DNA from: a virus
Direction: 5' to 3' (one strand)
IMG/VR virus record: IMGVR_UViG_3300008113_000128
Coordinates: 1-40,167 of that record
Length of the DNA stretch: 40,167 nt
In this document: piece by piece, positions 15,840 through 24,776 of the stretch
Position numbering within the stretch: the stretch's first letter is position 1
Layout: each line of letters begins with the position of its first letter
Made by a program: the position numbers and the translations under genes
Notes under the pieces: generated by a model
The model's database searches: none
Told to the model about the DNA's origin: nothing
What the model saw: only the letters and a program-made list of their open reading frames with translations

Positions 15840-18800
15840 ATGGCTAGTATAGATAATAGAGTTGTTGAAATGAAGTTCGATAATGCTGCATTTCAAACGA
15901 AAGTGGACTCCACTATAAAAAGTATTGAACGTCTTGATGCTAGCCTTAAATTATCCGAAGGCACTCAAGGTTTAAAAAATGTTGATGCCGCAGCAAAAGA
16001 AATGAATTTTGCTGGTATAAGTTCTTCATTGGACAGTATAACTAGCAAGTTTAATATATTTTCATTAGTTGGTGTTACCGCTTTAGTAAATGTTGCTAAT
16101 AAAGCTGTTGATGCGGGTATTGCACTTGGTAAGTCGCTAAGCTTAGAACAAGTAATAACTGGTTTCCGCGAATACGAAACCAACATGCGTTCTATTCAAA
16201 CTATTATGGCTAACACTCGTTCTGAAGGCGCAACTCTTCAGCAAGTTAATGATGCATTAGACATATTAAACGAGTACTCTGATCAAACCATTTATAACTT
16301 TAGCGAAATGACTAAAAATATTGGTACCTTCACAGCAGCTGGTGTTAAACTTGATACGGCTGTCGGATCAATTAAAGGTATTGCAAACTTAGCGGCTGTT
16401 TCCGGTTCAAGTTCGGAACAAGCATCTAATGCGATGTATCAGTTGTCGCAAGCAATATCTACTGGTTCTCTAAAGTTGATGGACTGGAACTCAGTTGTTA
16501 ATGCTGGTATGGGCGGTAAAGTTTTCCAAGAAGCTTTGTTTGAAACCGGTAAAACTTTAGGAACAATTAGTAATGTCCCGATAGATCAAACATTTGATGA
16601 GTGGACAAAAGCTGGAAATACTTTCCGAGGGTCGTTAGAGCAAGGATGGATTACGTCTGATGTACTAACGCAAACTTTAAGAAACTTTACCGGTGAACTT
16701 TCCAAAGAACAATTATTAGCAATTGGATATACTGAAAAACAAGCAGACCAGATTGTTGAAATGGGCGGGGTTGCTGTCGAAGCAGCCACAAAAGTTAGAA
16801 CATTTACTCAATTAATTGACGTTGCCCGAGAGTCTGTTGCATCTGGATGGTCACAATCTTTTCGTATTATTCTTGGTGACTTTGAACAAGCAACCGAATT
16901 ATTTAGTAGCGTTAGCGCAGCATTCAGTAATATTGTCGGAAAGTCGGCAGATTCTAGAAACGCAATACTTAAACAATGGGCCGATTCATCTGGACGCCAA
17001 GAAGTTATTGATGGTTTAACATTTGCTGCAAAAGCTTTAGGCGATGTTATAAATGCAGTTAAAGCTGCTTTTGCGGATATATTTCCGCCTATAACTGCTG
17101 TCACTCTTGTTAAATTATCTCGTGGTTTTAGGGAATTTACTGAAAGTTTGGTTCCCACAAAAGTACAAATAGTTACAATTAAAACTATATTTAGAGGCGT
17201 ATTTGCTGCTTTTGAAATTGGCGTAACAATTGTAAAAGAAATAGCATCATCATTTAAAACTTTATTTAGCGCATTGGCGGGTTCCGAAGGAACTTCTGAT
17301 TTTCTGCGATTTGTAAAAGATTTATCTAAAGATATAGTTAAATTAAATGAAGTCTTAGTTGATGGCGAAATAATTGCAAAAGTATTTGAAACTTTGACTA
17401 ATTTTATAATAAGGTTTGCTAAGGACCCCATTGGTGAGTTAGAAAAGTTAAAAGATATAATTGTTGAAGTATTTAATATATTTACAACTGGAAGTGAAAG
17501 TCTCGGTAATTTACCGAGTGGAGCGGTTGACTTTTTACTTAAAGTCCGCGATGCAATACTTAATCTTGGGGATGTAACGCCATTCTTTGCAATATTAACA
17601 AAAGGTTTTACACACTTAAAAGATAGTATAACTTCTATATCTGAAGGGTTAGCCCCAGTTATAGATATGTTAGAAAAGTTTACAGACTATGTTGTTAACT
17701 GGTTTAAAGAATTGGCCAATAAGATGGGCGCGGCTGCTGAACCTGGAGACTTTAGTAAGGTTCTGGACGCTGTAAACTTAGGCATAGTTGCCGGAATTGG
17801 CGGATTACTAGCATATTTGGCCAAGGGTGTTAACTTTGATTTTGGCGGTATATTTGAGCGTGTAACTTTAGCTTTAGACGAAGTAACTGGTACGTTACGA
17901 GCAATGCAAACCGATTTAAAGGCTAATGCATTACTGAAGATTGCTGCTGCAATTGGTATTCTAGCTCTTGCTGTTTTATTATTAGCAAGTGTTGACTCCG
18001 TTGCACTAACCAAAGCAATGACTGCTGTTGCCGTTGGCCTCGGTCAATTAATGGTTTCATTCTCACTTTTGTCAAAAATATCAGGACCAAAATCTGCGGC
18101 TACATTTACAATAGCAAGCAGTGGTTTAATTGCTTTGTCCGGTGCTGTCTTATTAATGGCTTTAGCCGTAAAAACATTATCGAGTTTAAGTGTTGCTGAT
18201 CTTGCTAAAGGCTTGATAGCTATAACTCTTATAACAGAAACACTTGTCTTTGTGGCAAAACAGCTTTCAGGAAATACAAGTGGTCTTATTCGAGCGGGTA
18301 TTGGATTAATTGGTGTTGGTATTGCTTTAAATATTTTAGCCTCTGCAGTTATGCTATTTTCGCTTATGGATCTTGGACAGATGTCCAAGGGTTTAATAGG
18401 TGTTACAATAGGTTTGACTGTTATAACTGGCGCGTTAAGACTGATGCCTTCGGATATGATGAGCAAAGGTGCTGGTTTAATTCTTATAGCTGGAGCTTTA
18501 AATATATTAGCGATTGCTGTTACTATATTTAGCCGAATGTCTTGGAACGAAATGGCTAAGGGATTTGGGGCTGTTGCTGTTGGTCTTACTATTATAGCAT
18601 TGGCTATGCATATGATGCCCACAAATATGCTCATCACTGGCGCTGGATTATTAGTTGTTAGTGCGGCTCTTGTGGTTATAGGATATGCGTTAAATGAAAT
18701 AGCAAAACTTTCATGGAACGATTTAGCTAAGGGATTAGTTGCAATCGCTGGTGCTTTACTATTTTTGACAGTAGCCGCGCATGCAATGTCTGGTGCTTTA

Positions 18801-20630
18801 CCTGGTGCGATAGCAATGGGTGTTATGGCTGGCGCATTAGTTTTAATTACTGATGCTTTAAGTACTGTCGGTAAATTAAGTTGGGGCGAAATAATTAAAG
18901 GCCTTGTCGGTATAGCAGCAACTTTTGCTGTTATTGCGATATCTGCAACTTTAATACAACCAGCAATTGGAGCAATACTTTCTCTTGGCGCAGCTTTATT
19001 CTTGATCGGTGTTGCCGTGGCAGCTTTTGGTTTGGGTATTAACGCTTTGGCTAGAGGAATTAAAGTTTTAGTAAGTATAGGTACGGAAGGTATCGACTGG
19101 TTTGTTGCATTATTAGACAAACTAATAGAGAGAATACCCATATTAGCTAAGGGTTTAGCTATTGCGCTTTTGGAAATCGTCGACATTATATTAGACGCGT
19201 TACCCGTAATAATAGTACAACTTGGTGTTATAATCGGTCATCTTATCGATTCACTAATCGAGTTAATGCCTAAGTTTAAAGATTTAATCATAGCTCTGAT
19301 CGAAACAATTATACAAATAATTGACGAAAAGGGTGTTGATGTTTTAATGGCTGGTTATCGTCTGTTAACTAACTTTATTAGTGGTTTAGCCGACAATGTT
19401 GAAGATTTGGTAAAAGCTGTTGGTGATTTGATAGTCTCATTCTTAACGGCATTAGCAACCAAACTTCCGGAAATTGTCGCTGCTGGTCTAAAATTATTAA
19501 AAGAATTCATTCGCGGAATAGTTGAAAACATTCACGAGTTGGTATCTGGTGTCGGGCAAGTAGTAGGAGCGTTTATAACAGCTGTTGCTAATATGGCCGA
19601 AGATATTGCTAAAGCTGGAACACAATTACTAATTGACTTCTTAATAGGAATAACTAATAATCTTATTAAGATTACCGAAACTGTGGCTACACTTATTACG
19701 ACTTTTCTGGACGAGTTGTCTAAGAACCTACAGAAAGTTATCGATGCAGGCTTTGATTTCTTAACTAAATTCATTGAGGGTATAACTAATAAAATTCCAG
19801 AACTTAGCGAAGCCGTTTATAAATTAGTAACAGCATTTATAACTGAAGTCGGTAAGAACATTCAGCGAATTATTGATCGTGGTATAGATCTTGCCATAGC
19901 ATTTATTAATGGTATAGCTTCCGGATCGCTTAGATTTGCCGATGAAGCAATGCAAATAATAGTCCAATTTATTGACGACCTTGCTGACGCTATCGATCGC
20001 AACGCTGAGGGTTTTAGAGACGCCGGGTTTAAAATGGCTGGCGCAATTATTAATGGTATGACCTTTGGATTAGCTGGAAAAGCTAAAGATGGTGCTAAAG
20101 CTATGTGGGACGCCGGAACAAGTATTGTTAAAGCTGGTTTGGGTGTCTTTAAAATCTGGTCTCCATCTCGAGTGTTTAGAGAAATGGGTGAAAATCTCAT
20201 TGCAGGATTAGTTGTTGGATTAAATGACACACGACCTGCTGAAGAAAGTTCTAAACATTTAGCTAATAGAACCATTAGTAGTATGCAAAGTACTTTAACT
20301 AGATTGACTGATAGTTTAGCTGTTACAACGGAGTTTAATCCTACAATTACGCCAGTACTTGATCTGACGAACGTCAAAATGGGAGCAAAAACTATAAGTG
20401 ATTTAGTTAATGTTTCAGACGGTATAGGTTCAACTATAACTTTTAGACAAGCACAGACAATTGCTAATACAGAAGCACCAGTTGAAGATGCTGTTTCTAC
20501 AGCAGTAGCAACAACTGATGTTAAGTTTGAGCAAAACATTTATTCACCGTCGCAATTGACGACGTCTGATATTTATAGACAAACACGAAATCAAATAACT
20601 TTAGCTAAGGAGGAGTTGAGTATCTTATGA
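15840..20630 (+). CDS. Tape measure protein
   Basis: The product has 1596 residues, the longest in the window. The N-terminal domain (about 1-330) has the tape-measure core: YETNMRSIQTIMANTRSEG, TIYNFSEMTKNIGTFTAAGV, ASNAMYQLSQAISTG and SVVNAGMGG. The centre holds many hydrophobic helices between residues 700 and 1100 (repeats of the kind SWNDLAKGLVAIAGALLFL), then amphipathic repeats around GVDVLMAGYRLLTNFI. No lysozyme or peptidase domain is visible. At about 0.15 nm per residue (general rule) the tail would be near 240 nm. SD GAAGGTGA precedes the ATG. Confidence 0.95.
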   Translation: MASIDNRVVEMKFDNAAFQTKVDSTIKSIERLDASLKLSEGTQGLKNVDAAAKEMNFAGISSSLDSITSKFNIFSLVGVTALVNVANKAVDAGIALGKSLSLEQVITGFREYETNMRSIQTIMANTRSEGATLQQVNDALDILNEYSDQTIYNFSEMTKNIGTFTAAGVKLDTAVGSIKGIANLAAVSGSSSEQASNAMYQLSQAISTGSLKLMDWNSVVNAGMGGKVFQEALFETGKTLGTISNVPIDQTFDEWTKAGNTFRGSLEQGWITSDVLTQTLRNFTGELSKEQLLAIGYTEKQADQIVEMGGVAVEAATKVRTFTQLIDVARESVASGWSQSFRIILGDFEQATELFSSVSAAFSNIVGKSADSRNAILKQWADSSGRQEVIDGLTFAAKALGDVINAVKAAFADIFPPITAVTLVKLSRGFREFTESLVPTKVQIVTIKTIFRGVFAAFEIGVTIVKEIASSFKTLFSALAGSEGTSDFLRFVKDLSKDIVKLNEVLVDGEIIAKVFETLTNFIIRFAKDPIGELEKLKDIIVEVFNIFTTGSESLGNLPSGAVDFLLKVRDAILNLGDVTPFFAILTKGFTHLKDSITSISEGLAPVIDMLEKFTDYVVNWFKELANKMGAAAEPGDFSKVLDAVNLGIVAGIGGLLAYLAKGVNFDFGGIFERVTLALDEVTGTLRAMQTDLKANALLKIAAAIGILALAVLLLASVDSVALTKAMTAVAVGLGQLMVSFSLLSKISGPKSAATFTIASSGLIALSGAVLLMALAVKTLSSLSVADLAKGLIAITLITETLVFVAKQLSGNTSGLIRAGIGLIGVGIALNILASAVMLFSLMDLGQMSKGLIGVTIGLTVITGALRLMPSDMMSKGAGLILIAGALNILAIAVTIFSRMSWNEMAKGFGAVAVGLTIIALAMHMMPTNMLITGAGLLVVSAALVVIGYALNEIAKLSWNDLAKGLVAIAGALLFLTVAAHAMSGALPGAIAMGVMAGALVLITDALSTVGKLSWGEIIKGLVGIAATFAVIAISATLIQPAIGAILSLGAALFLIGVAVAAFGLGINALARGIKVLVSIGTEGIDWFVALLDKLIERIPILAKGLAIALLEIVDIILDALPVIIVQLGVIIGHLIDSLIELMPKFKDLIIALIETIIQIIDEKGVDVLMAGYRLLTNFISGLADNVEDLVKAVGDLIVSFLTALATKLPEIVAAGLKLLKEFIRGIVENIHELVSGVGQVVGAFITAVANMAEDIAKAGTQLLIDFLIGITNNLIKITETVATLITTFLDELSKNLQKVIDAGFDFLTKFIEGITNKIPELSEAVYKLVTAFITEVGKNIQRIIDRGIDLAIAFINGIASGSLRFADEAMQIIVQFIDDLADAIDRNAEGFRDAGFKMAGAIINGMTFGLAGKAKDGAKAMWDAGTSIVKAGLGVFKIWSPSRVFREMGENLIAGLVVGLNDTRPAEESSKHLANRTISSMQSTLTRLTDSLAVTTEFNPTITPVLDLTNVKMGAKTISDLVNVSDGIGSTITFRQAQTIANTEAPVEDAVSTAVATTDVKFEQNIYSPSQLTTSDIYRQTRNQITLAKEELSIL

Positions 20631-21472
20631 AAGTTACAGGAGTAGAAATCTCTTCTGACAATGCAAATATTATTAACTTTGGTATGAGCGATGTCTCTTC
20701 CAGCGACAAGTATTTGGTTAAGTCAATTTTTGGATTGGACGCGGACGAAGTAATTCGTAAATTCTATTCGTTCGCATCTAATTCAACTGCAAAATTTTAT
20801 AACTTTAGTATGAAAAAGCGAGAAATAGTTTTTCGAATTGTATTAAATCCGAATTACTCTATTAACGAAGACTTTTCAGAAATAAGAGATGAAATTTATA
20901 GGAGTATATCGTCGAGCCGTACCGGACTTATTAATATTTTATTCAGGTCCGGCGGCGCGGCGGTTGCTCAAATTTCTGGTTATTTTACAAAGTTTGAAGT
21001 TCCTTACTTTTCAAAAACGCCAGAACTACAGATTACAATTAACTGCGACGACTTCATGCTTAGGGGATTTAACCCTGTTGAAATCGAAGCCAATGTGTTA
21101 GGCAATACCAATCACATTTATGTATCGGATAGTATTTCAACAGCCCCACACGGAATGATGTTTAGCGTTGAATATACAGCAGCATCTAGTTATTTTGAAA
21201 TTACAGACGACCTCTCAAATAAATCTTGGTATTTTAAAGTTACGCCAATTGGTGGATTTTTATCTGGAGATATTTTAGAAATTTCCAGTGAATATAATAA
21301 TAGAATTGCTAGAATTATTCGAGGCAGTTCTGTTATTCCGATCATGGATGCTATATCTACAGACTCGTCTTGGCCTTTAGTATTTCCAGGTTCAAATGAG
21401 TTTGAAGCCTATGATAAAACCAAGTTTGATTGGTTATTTGTTTCGTATTATCCGGCTTATTGGGGATTATAA
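20627..21472 (+). CDS. Distal tail protein (Dit)
   Basis: The product has 281 residues. It overlaps the tape measure by ATGA, the classical position of Dit. The N-terminal half has the Dit-like beta pattern (MKVTGVEISSDNANIINFGM, then KKREIVFRIVLNPNYSINEDF and EIRDEIYRSISSSRTGLINILF). The C-terminal half is a galectin-like beta domain. Dit forms the hexameric hub at the tail tip. Confidence 0.85.
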   Translation: MKVTGVEISSDNANIINFGMSDVSSSDKYLVKSIFGLDADEVIRKFYSFASNSTAKFYNFSMKKREIVFRIVLNPNYSINEDFSEIRDEIYRSISSSRTGLINILFRSGGAAVAQISGYFTKFEVPYFSKTPELQITINCDDFMLRGFNPVEIEANVLGNTNHIYVSDSISTAPHGMMFSVEYTAASSYFEITDDLSNKSWYFKVTPIGGFLSGDILEISSEYNNRIARIIRGSSVIPIMDAISTDSSWPLVFPGSNEFEAYDKTKFDWLFVSYYPAYWGL

Positions 21473-21473
21473 T

Positions 21474-22571
21474 ATGGATTTATTCAAATTCACAGACGAA
21501 TCACAGACTTCTTTAAGTAAAGGTTCTGCTATACTAAATTACGATAGTATTATGTGGATAGAACGGTATAGATCGCCGGGAGAGTTTACTTTAACAGCAA
21601 AACTCAGTAGCGGTTTACAGACTTTTCTGCCTTTAGGTTCTATAATATCCCATACAAAAACGTACGAAGCTTGTGTTGTAGAAAACCACGAAATTCAAGA
21701 AGATTCTGAATCCGATCCGACTATAAAAATTACTGGGCGTAGTTTAGATAGTTATTTAGAAAATAGAATAGTTGGTTTGGCTATAGCAGAGCTTAACCCA
21801 ACACTTCCATTTACGCAATATGAGTTGGCGGCAGACGACTTAGGGGCACAAATTTCAGAATTGATAAATGACAATATTCTTTTACTTAATTTGATTGCCG
21901 ATAATGTTGAAAACGTATCCATCATAAATGAAGCTAGAGTTATAAAACGTCAAAGCTTGCTTCAAGCGGTAAATGATTTATTATCTTTAGATGATCTTGG
22001 AATTAGAGTCTTTAGAAAAAATCCGTATAACGTGCCAAACTATCTTTCACCTTTATATACTACATTATGGGTACATAAAGGTGTGGATCACAGTAATGAT
22101 GTTATATTTTCATGGGCGCTGGGGGAACTAGAAAATGCTAGCTATTTATTTAGTTTAAAACCTTTTAAAAATGCAGCTTTAGTTCAAAGTACGTATTTAG
22201 AAACCACGGTTTATGAAAATGAACCAACTGATTTATATGACATACGATACATGTTAGTCGATGCATCAGATATTGATAAATCATATACTGAACTTCCTGA
22301 TGTTACCACCGAAGTTCCAGGTATATTGAATAGTATGGCTACTAGAGGTTACGAAGCGTTATCCGCGCAAAAAGAAATAAATATTAGTAGCGTTAACATA
22401 TCAAAATCGACATCTTACGAATACCGTAAAGATTATGATATTGGAGACATTGTTTCTATATCTGGTAATTATGGTGTTATAGAAAAACGTCGTGTTGTCG
22501 AATACGTAGAAATTGAGGATGAAAACGGAGAAGTTGGATATCCTACTTTATCAAAGATTGAAGGAGAATAA
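21474..22571 (+). CDS. Tail tip protein, Gp37-like (tail-associated)
   Basis: The product has 365 residues from the ATG at 21474. An earlier in-frame start lies inside the Dit gene and is less likely. The pattern SIMWIERYRSPGEFTLTAKL, then LPLGSIISHTKTYEACVVE, KITGRSLDSYLENRIV and YDIGDIVSISGNYGVIEKRRVVE is that of Siphovirus ReqiPepy6 Gp37-like proteins, related to the baseplate hub of long-tailed phages. It caps the tail tube beneath Dit. No peptidase domain is seen. Confidence 0.85.
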   Translation: MDLFKFTDESQTSLSKGSAILNYDSIMWIERYRSPGEFTLTAKLSSGLQTFLPLGSIISHTKTYEACVVENHEIQEDSESDPTIKITGRSLDSYLENRIVGLAIAELNPTLPFTQYELAADDLGAQISELINDNILLLNLIADNVENVSIINEARVIKRQSLLQAVNDLLSLDDLGIRVFRKNPYNVPNYLSPLYTTLWVHKGVDHSNDVIFSWALGELENASYLFSLKPFKNAALVQSTYLETTVYENEPTDLYDIRYMLVDASDIDKSYTELPDVTTEVPGILNSMATRGYEALSAQKEINISSVNISKSTSYEYRKDYDIGDIVSISGNYGVIEKRRVVEYVEIEDENGEVGYPTLSKIEGE

Positions 22572-22572
22572 T

Positions 22573-22896
22573 ATGTCTGCATTTCAAGCAGCTCTTTTTG
22601 GAGTTATAACAACTTTTGCAGCTTCTTCGGGTTTCTGGACGTATTTACTTGCGCGTAAAGATAAAACTAGCTCGTCATCAAAACTATTATTAGGTTTGGC
22701 CCACGATCGTATAATTCATCTTGGATTGCGATACATTGACGAAGGTGGTATATCTCGTGAAGCCTATGAAGACTTACATAAGTTTCTGTACGCTCCATAT
22801 AAAAAAATGGGCGGAAATGGAACTGTTGATAGAATTATGGAAGAAGTTGAAAAATTACCGATTCTTACCAATCGATACGTTTCTGGAGAAAAATGA
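22573..22896 (+). CDS. Small membrane protein upstream of holin
   Basis: The product has 107 residues from the ATG at 22573, behind GAAGGAGAA. One N-terminal membrane helix (FQAALFGVITTFAASSGFWTYLL) is followed by a charged conserved part: LLLGLAHDRIIHLGLRYID, then EAYEDLHKFLYAPYKKMGGNGT and RIMEEVEKLPI. I recognise this family as preceding holins in many Gram-positive phages. It may regulate or assist the holin. It overlaps the holin gene by four bases. Confidence 0.75.
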   Translation: MSAFQAALFGVITTFAASSGFWTYLLARKDKTSSSSKLLLGLAHDRIIHLGLRYIDEGGISREAYEDLHKFLYAPYKKMGGNGTVDRIMEEVEKLPILTNRYVSGEK

Positions 22897-23234
22897 ACAA
22901 TACAATACCTAGCTCACTACTTTCTGACAAAACATATAATTTATTAAAATGGTGTGTTCAAATAGTTATGCCAGCTTTTAGTTCTTTATATTTTGGCCTA
23001 ACACAAACGTTTGATTTTTTACCATCAGCAGAAGTAGTAATTGGAACTATTGCGTTACTTACGACTTTTTTTGGTGTAATTCTTGGGATAAGTACAAAAT
23101 CATATAACGCATCTAGTGACGGTGAATTAGTGGTTTCTCAAAAAGAAGATGGCGGAAAATTATTTACTTTAGAATTACACACTGATCCTAATGAATTATT
23201 AAATAAGTCGAATGTTGTATTTAAAGTTAAATAA
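22893..23234 (+). CDS. Holin, phage r1t type
   Basis: The product has 113 residues with two membrane helices (about 18-36, VQIVMPAFSSLYFGL; and about 47-68, VVIGTIALLTTFFGVILGI) and a charged tail SDGELVVSQKEDGG. The arrangement YNLLKWCVQIVMPAFSSLYFGLT and VVIGTIALLTTFFGVILG matches the r1t holin family. It forms the membrane lesion that ends the infection. It is the last gene of the structural/lysis block and is followed by the first copy of the repeated promoter. Confidence 0.88.
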   Translation: MNNTIPSSLLSDKTYNLLKWCVQIVMPAFSSLYFGLTQTFDFLPSAEVVIGTIALLTTFFGVILGISTKSYNASSDGELVVSQKEDGGKLFTLELHTDPNELLNKSNVVFKVK

Positions 23235-23240
23235 TATTTA

Positions 23241-23266
23241 ATCGCATTTTATACAACGCCTATAGT
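23241..23266 (+). promoter_or_regulatory. Repeated promoter motif, copy 1
   Basis: ATCGCA at 23241-23246, exactly 14 bases, then TATAGT at 23261-23266, with TACAACGCC directly upstream of the second box. It lies just after the holin and 25 bases before the start of the 92-residue membrane protein. Confidence 0.65.
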
Positions 23267-23290
23267 AGGAAACTACTGAAAGAGGTCAAA

Positions 23291-23569
23291 GTGTTCAAGA
23301 AGAAGAAAAGCAAACTTGACGTGGCTATGGATGCGGTGTTTGCGGAGATGGAAATTTCCGGCCCGGATTCCGAAGAGTATCCGAAAATGATCGAATATAT
23401 GGAGAGGTTGTCGCGCGTTAAAGCAGAAAACAAAATGCGCGTTAGCCCCGATACGTATGCGATTGTTATCGGTAACTTGCTCGGAATTCTGGTCGTGATT
23501 GCATACGAGCAAAAGCACATCTTTACCACAAAAGCGTTTAGCTTCACATTGAAGCCGAAGGGTAATTGA
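23291..23569 (+). CDS. 92-residue membrane protein
   Basis: A GTG start at 23291 follows AGAGGT. Residues 1-55 are charged (MFKKKKSKLDVAMDAVF, then a Glu-rich helix). RVSPDTYAIVIGNLLGILVVIAYE forms one membrane segment near residues 50-74, followed by TTKAFSFTLKPKGN. I recognise it as a conserved small protein of actinobacterial phages; its role is unknown. It has its own promoter (copy 1) and a strong terminator, and its codons are more GC-rich than the genes upstream, consistent with good expression. Confidence 0.8.
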   Translation: MFKKKKSKLDVAMDAVFAEMEISGPDSEEYPKMIEYMERLSRVKAENKMRVSPDTYAIVIGNLLGILVVIAYEQKHIFTTKAFSFTLKPKGN

Positions 23570-23583
23570 GGTAGAAAGAAAGT

Positions 23584-23632
23584 AGGGGTTGTACGAGACT
23601 GTATTAGTCTTTTACAACCCCTATTTTTTTTT
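23584..23632 (+). terminator. Rho-independent terminator
   Basis: Perfect 9-bp arms AGGGGTTGT (23584-23592) and ACAACCCCT (23614-23622) enclose an inner AGACT/AGTCT stem. A run of Ts follows at 23624-23632. It closes the 92-residue gene unit. Confidence 0.92.
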
Positions 23633-23656
23633 CGCACATATTACAACGCGTATTAT
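23631..23656 (+). promoter_or_regulatory. Repeated promoter motif, copy 2
   Basis: TTCGCA at 23631-23636, 14 bases, TATTAT at 23651-23656, with TTACAACGC just upstream. It abuts the T-run of the preceding terminator, making a compact terminator-promoter boundary. Confidence 0.7.
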
Positions 23657-23687
23657 AGGAAGCTACTAGTGATAAGGAGATAGTGAA

Positions 23688-23765
23688 ATGAAGAAAATTA
23701 AAAAAGTAATTGTCAACATAATCAAAGAAGCAAACAAAACTGGCATTGGGCCGGTTAGCTGGTAA
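23688..23765 (+). CDS. 25-residue microprotein
   Basis: The ATG at 23688 follows ATAAGGAGATA, and the frame ends at a TAA at 23763. The peptide is MKKIKKVIVNIIKEANK followed by a Gly/Pro end. The N-terminal helix is basic and amphipathic, as in membrane-active or nucleic-acid-binding peptides. It has its own promoter (copy 2), ribosome-binding site and terminator. That makes real expression likely despite the tiny size. The function is unknown. Confidence 0.6.
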   Translation: MKKIKKVIVNIIKEANKTGIGPVSW

Positions 23766-23776
23766 AGCTAAAAGAG

Positions 23777-23806
23777 AAACTGTATGAAAATACGGTTTTT
23801 CTTTCT
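23777..23806 (+). terminator. Rho-independent terminator of the microprotein unit
   Basis: AAACTGTAT and ATACGGTTT pair through one G-T wobble around a GAAA tetraloop, followed by TTTTTC. It begins 12 bases after the 25-residue ORF. Confidence 0.75.
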
Positions 23807-24008
23807 ACAACGGTTATTTTTTTTTGTTTTTAAAAAAAACTATGCTTTAAAATGCCCTGTAATCGATTTAAAATTTAAAAATGTATGGATATGGCCTAAA
23901 ATAAAGATCGTCGCTTAAAACGCAAAATAAAGCCCTTTCCGGCAAAATAGCACTTTTTAACCTAAAAAAATGGCCCGGGGGGCTTTTTTAGGTAGTGTTT
24001 TTGATATA
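23807..24008. other. AT-rich intergenic stretch without a gene
   Basis: About 200 bases lie between the microprotein terminator and the next promoter. There is no start with a ribosome-binding site. The stretch is very AT-rich with a T-run near 23820 and carries only the symmetric terminator at 23960-23993. I see no repeat family or RNA gene here. Confidence 0.6.
23960..23993. terminator. Bidirectional terminator
   Basis: The outer arms ACCTAAAAAA and TTTTTTAGGT flank an inner GCCC/GGGC stem. Read in either direction, a GC stem is followed by a run of T, so it can stop transcription from both sides. Confidence 0.8.
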
Positions 24009-24034
24009 TTCGCATAATTTACAACTACTATAAT
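24009..24034 (+). promoter_or_regulatory. Repeated promoter motif, copy 3
   Basis: TTCGCA at 24009-24014, 14 bases, TATAAT at 24029-24034, with TTACAAC upstream of the second box. It drives the 43-residue gene. Confidence 0.72.
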
Positions 24035-24065
24035 GAAGGTGTCAATCACAACAAAGGAGAATGTA

Positions 24066-24197
24066 ATGGAGAACGAAAACCAGAATGAAAGTTCGACCAA
24101 GATTGTGGCTGCCGTACTTGCCGCTGCTGCGGTGGGCGGAGTCATTGTCATGCGAGACAAGATTCGTGGGTTTTTCAGCCGGAACAAGACCGTCTGA
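24066..24197 (+). CDS. 43-residue single-span membrane protein
   Basis: The ATG at 24066 follows AAAGGAGAATG. The N-terminus is hydrophilic (MENENQNESSTK). It is followed by one hydrophobic helix (IVAAVLAAAAVGGVIVM) and a basic tail (RDKIRGFFSRNK). The charge pattern predicts N-out/C-in. Codons are markedly GC-rich. It has its own promoter and terminator. The size and layout are those of small inner-membrane effector proteins of phages. No known family. Confidence 0.7.
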   Translation: MENENQNESSTKIVAAVLAAAAVGGVIVMRDKIRGFFSRNKTV

Positions 24198-24212
24198 GGA
24201 CACATAAGGATT

Positions 24213-24244
24213 GAGCCCCTTAAACAAGGGCTCTTTTCTTTTTT
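24213..24244 (+). terminator. Rho-independent terminator
   Basis: GAGCCC at 24213-24218 and GGGCTC at 24228-24233 pair with TT/AA inside, followed by TTTTCTTTTTT. It closes the 43-residue gene unit. Confidence 0.9.
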
Positions 24245-24256
24245 CGAAAGGAAAAA

Positions 24257-24541
24257 ATGAATTACGATTTTAGAGATCCGGCTTATATTTTTAAAAATGA
24301 AAATGGAAAACTTTCTTCTAGTATTCCAGAAAAAACAATTGAAAATATTTGTATCGAATGCGGTAAAAAAAATAAAATTTTAATAAATCAAAAAGATTAT
24401 GATGACTGGGTTGGTAATTCTGGCGGACCTAAAAAAATGGTTCAAAATGTTTTTAAATGGCTTGGTCCAACCCAAGTTGAACTTTTAATAACAGGTATCC
24501 ACCCAGAATGTTGGGATGAAATTTTTAAAAGAACTCGCTAA
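24257..24541 (+). CDS. Conserved 94-residue phage protein, possible metal site
   Basis: The ATG at 24257 follows GAAAGGAAA. The product contains CIECGKKNKI (a CxxC pair at residues 32-35), then DYDDWVGNSGG, and later GIHPECWDEIF with a further Cys and His, suggesting a zinc site. I recognise WLGPTQVELLITGIHPECW as a small family spread among phages of Gram-positive bacteria, without known function. It has no promoter of its own here, so it is expressed by read-through of the terminator just upstream or from a weak undetected promoter. Confidence 0.65.
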   Translation: MNYDFRDPAYIFKNENGKLSSSIPEKTIENICIECGKKNKILINQKDYDDWVGNSGGPKKMVQNVFKWLGPTQVELLITGIHPECWDEIFKRTR

Positions 24542-24559
24542 ATTTACAACGCCTATGGT
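24534..24559 (+). promoter_or_regulatory. Repeated promoter motif, copy 4
   Basis: CTCGCT at 24534-24539 overlaps the end of the 94-residue gene. After 14 bases (with TTACAACGCC) TATGGT follows at 24554-24559. The second box is the weakest of the set. Confidence 0.55.
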
Positions 24560-24599
24560 AGAAAGGGATAAAATCTAATTTAACTATTAGAAATTGTCT

Positions 24600-24627
24600 A
24601 TGGCGTTAAGCCAGTCTTTCTTTTTTT
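24600..24627 (+). terminator. Weak leader hairpin with T-run
   Basis: TGGC and GCCA pair around GTTAA, and a T-rich run follows at 24616-24627. It lies between promoter copy 4 and the 38-residue gene, so it could attenuate that transcript. The stem is short, hence low confidence. Confidence 0.35.
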
Positions 24628-24644
24628 ATATTTTAAGGAGAAAA

Positions 24645-24761
24645 ATGACTAAAAAGACAAAATACACATTTTTTAATTTTATCTTTGATATTTTTATGGT
24701 AGCGTGTACCGCAGGTCTTTGGCTGATCTGGATATTTTGCCGCGAACTTCGAAACAGGTAG
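24645..24761 (+). CDS. 38-residue membrane protein
   Basis: The ATG at 24645 follows TTAAGGAGAAAA. The start is basic (MTKKTKYTFFNF). A single hydrophobic span follows (IFDIFMVACTAGLWLIWIF) and then a basic end (CRELRNR). The GLWLIWIF pattern recurs in small phage membrane proteins. It is preceded by promoter copy 4 and followed 15 bases later by the first DUF6353-type gene. The function is unknown. Confidence 0.65.
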   Translation: MTKKTKYTFFNFIFDIFMVACTAGLWLIWIFCRELRNR

Positions 24762-24776
24762 TGTCTAAGGAGACAA

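Noticed and set aside
18044-19186. 380-residue open frame on the minus strand
   Set aside because: It lies wholly inside the tape measure gene, has no ribosome-binding site, and arises from the low stop density opposite a hydrophobic repeat region.
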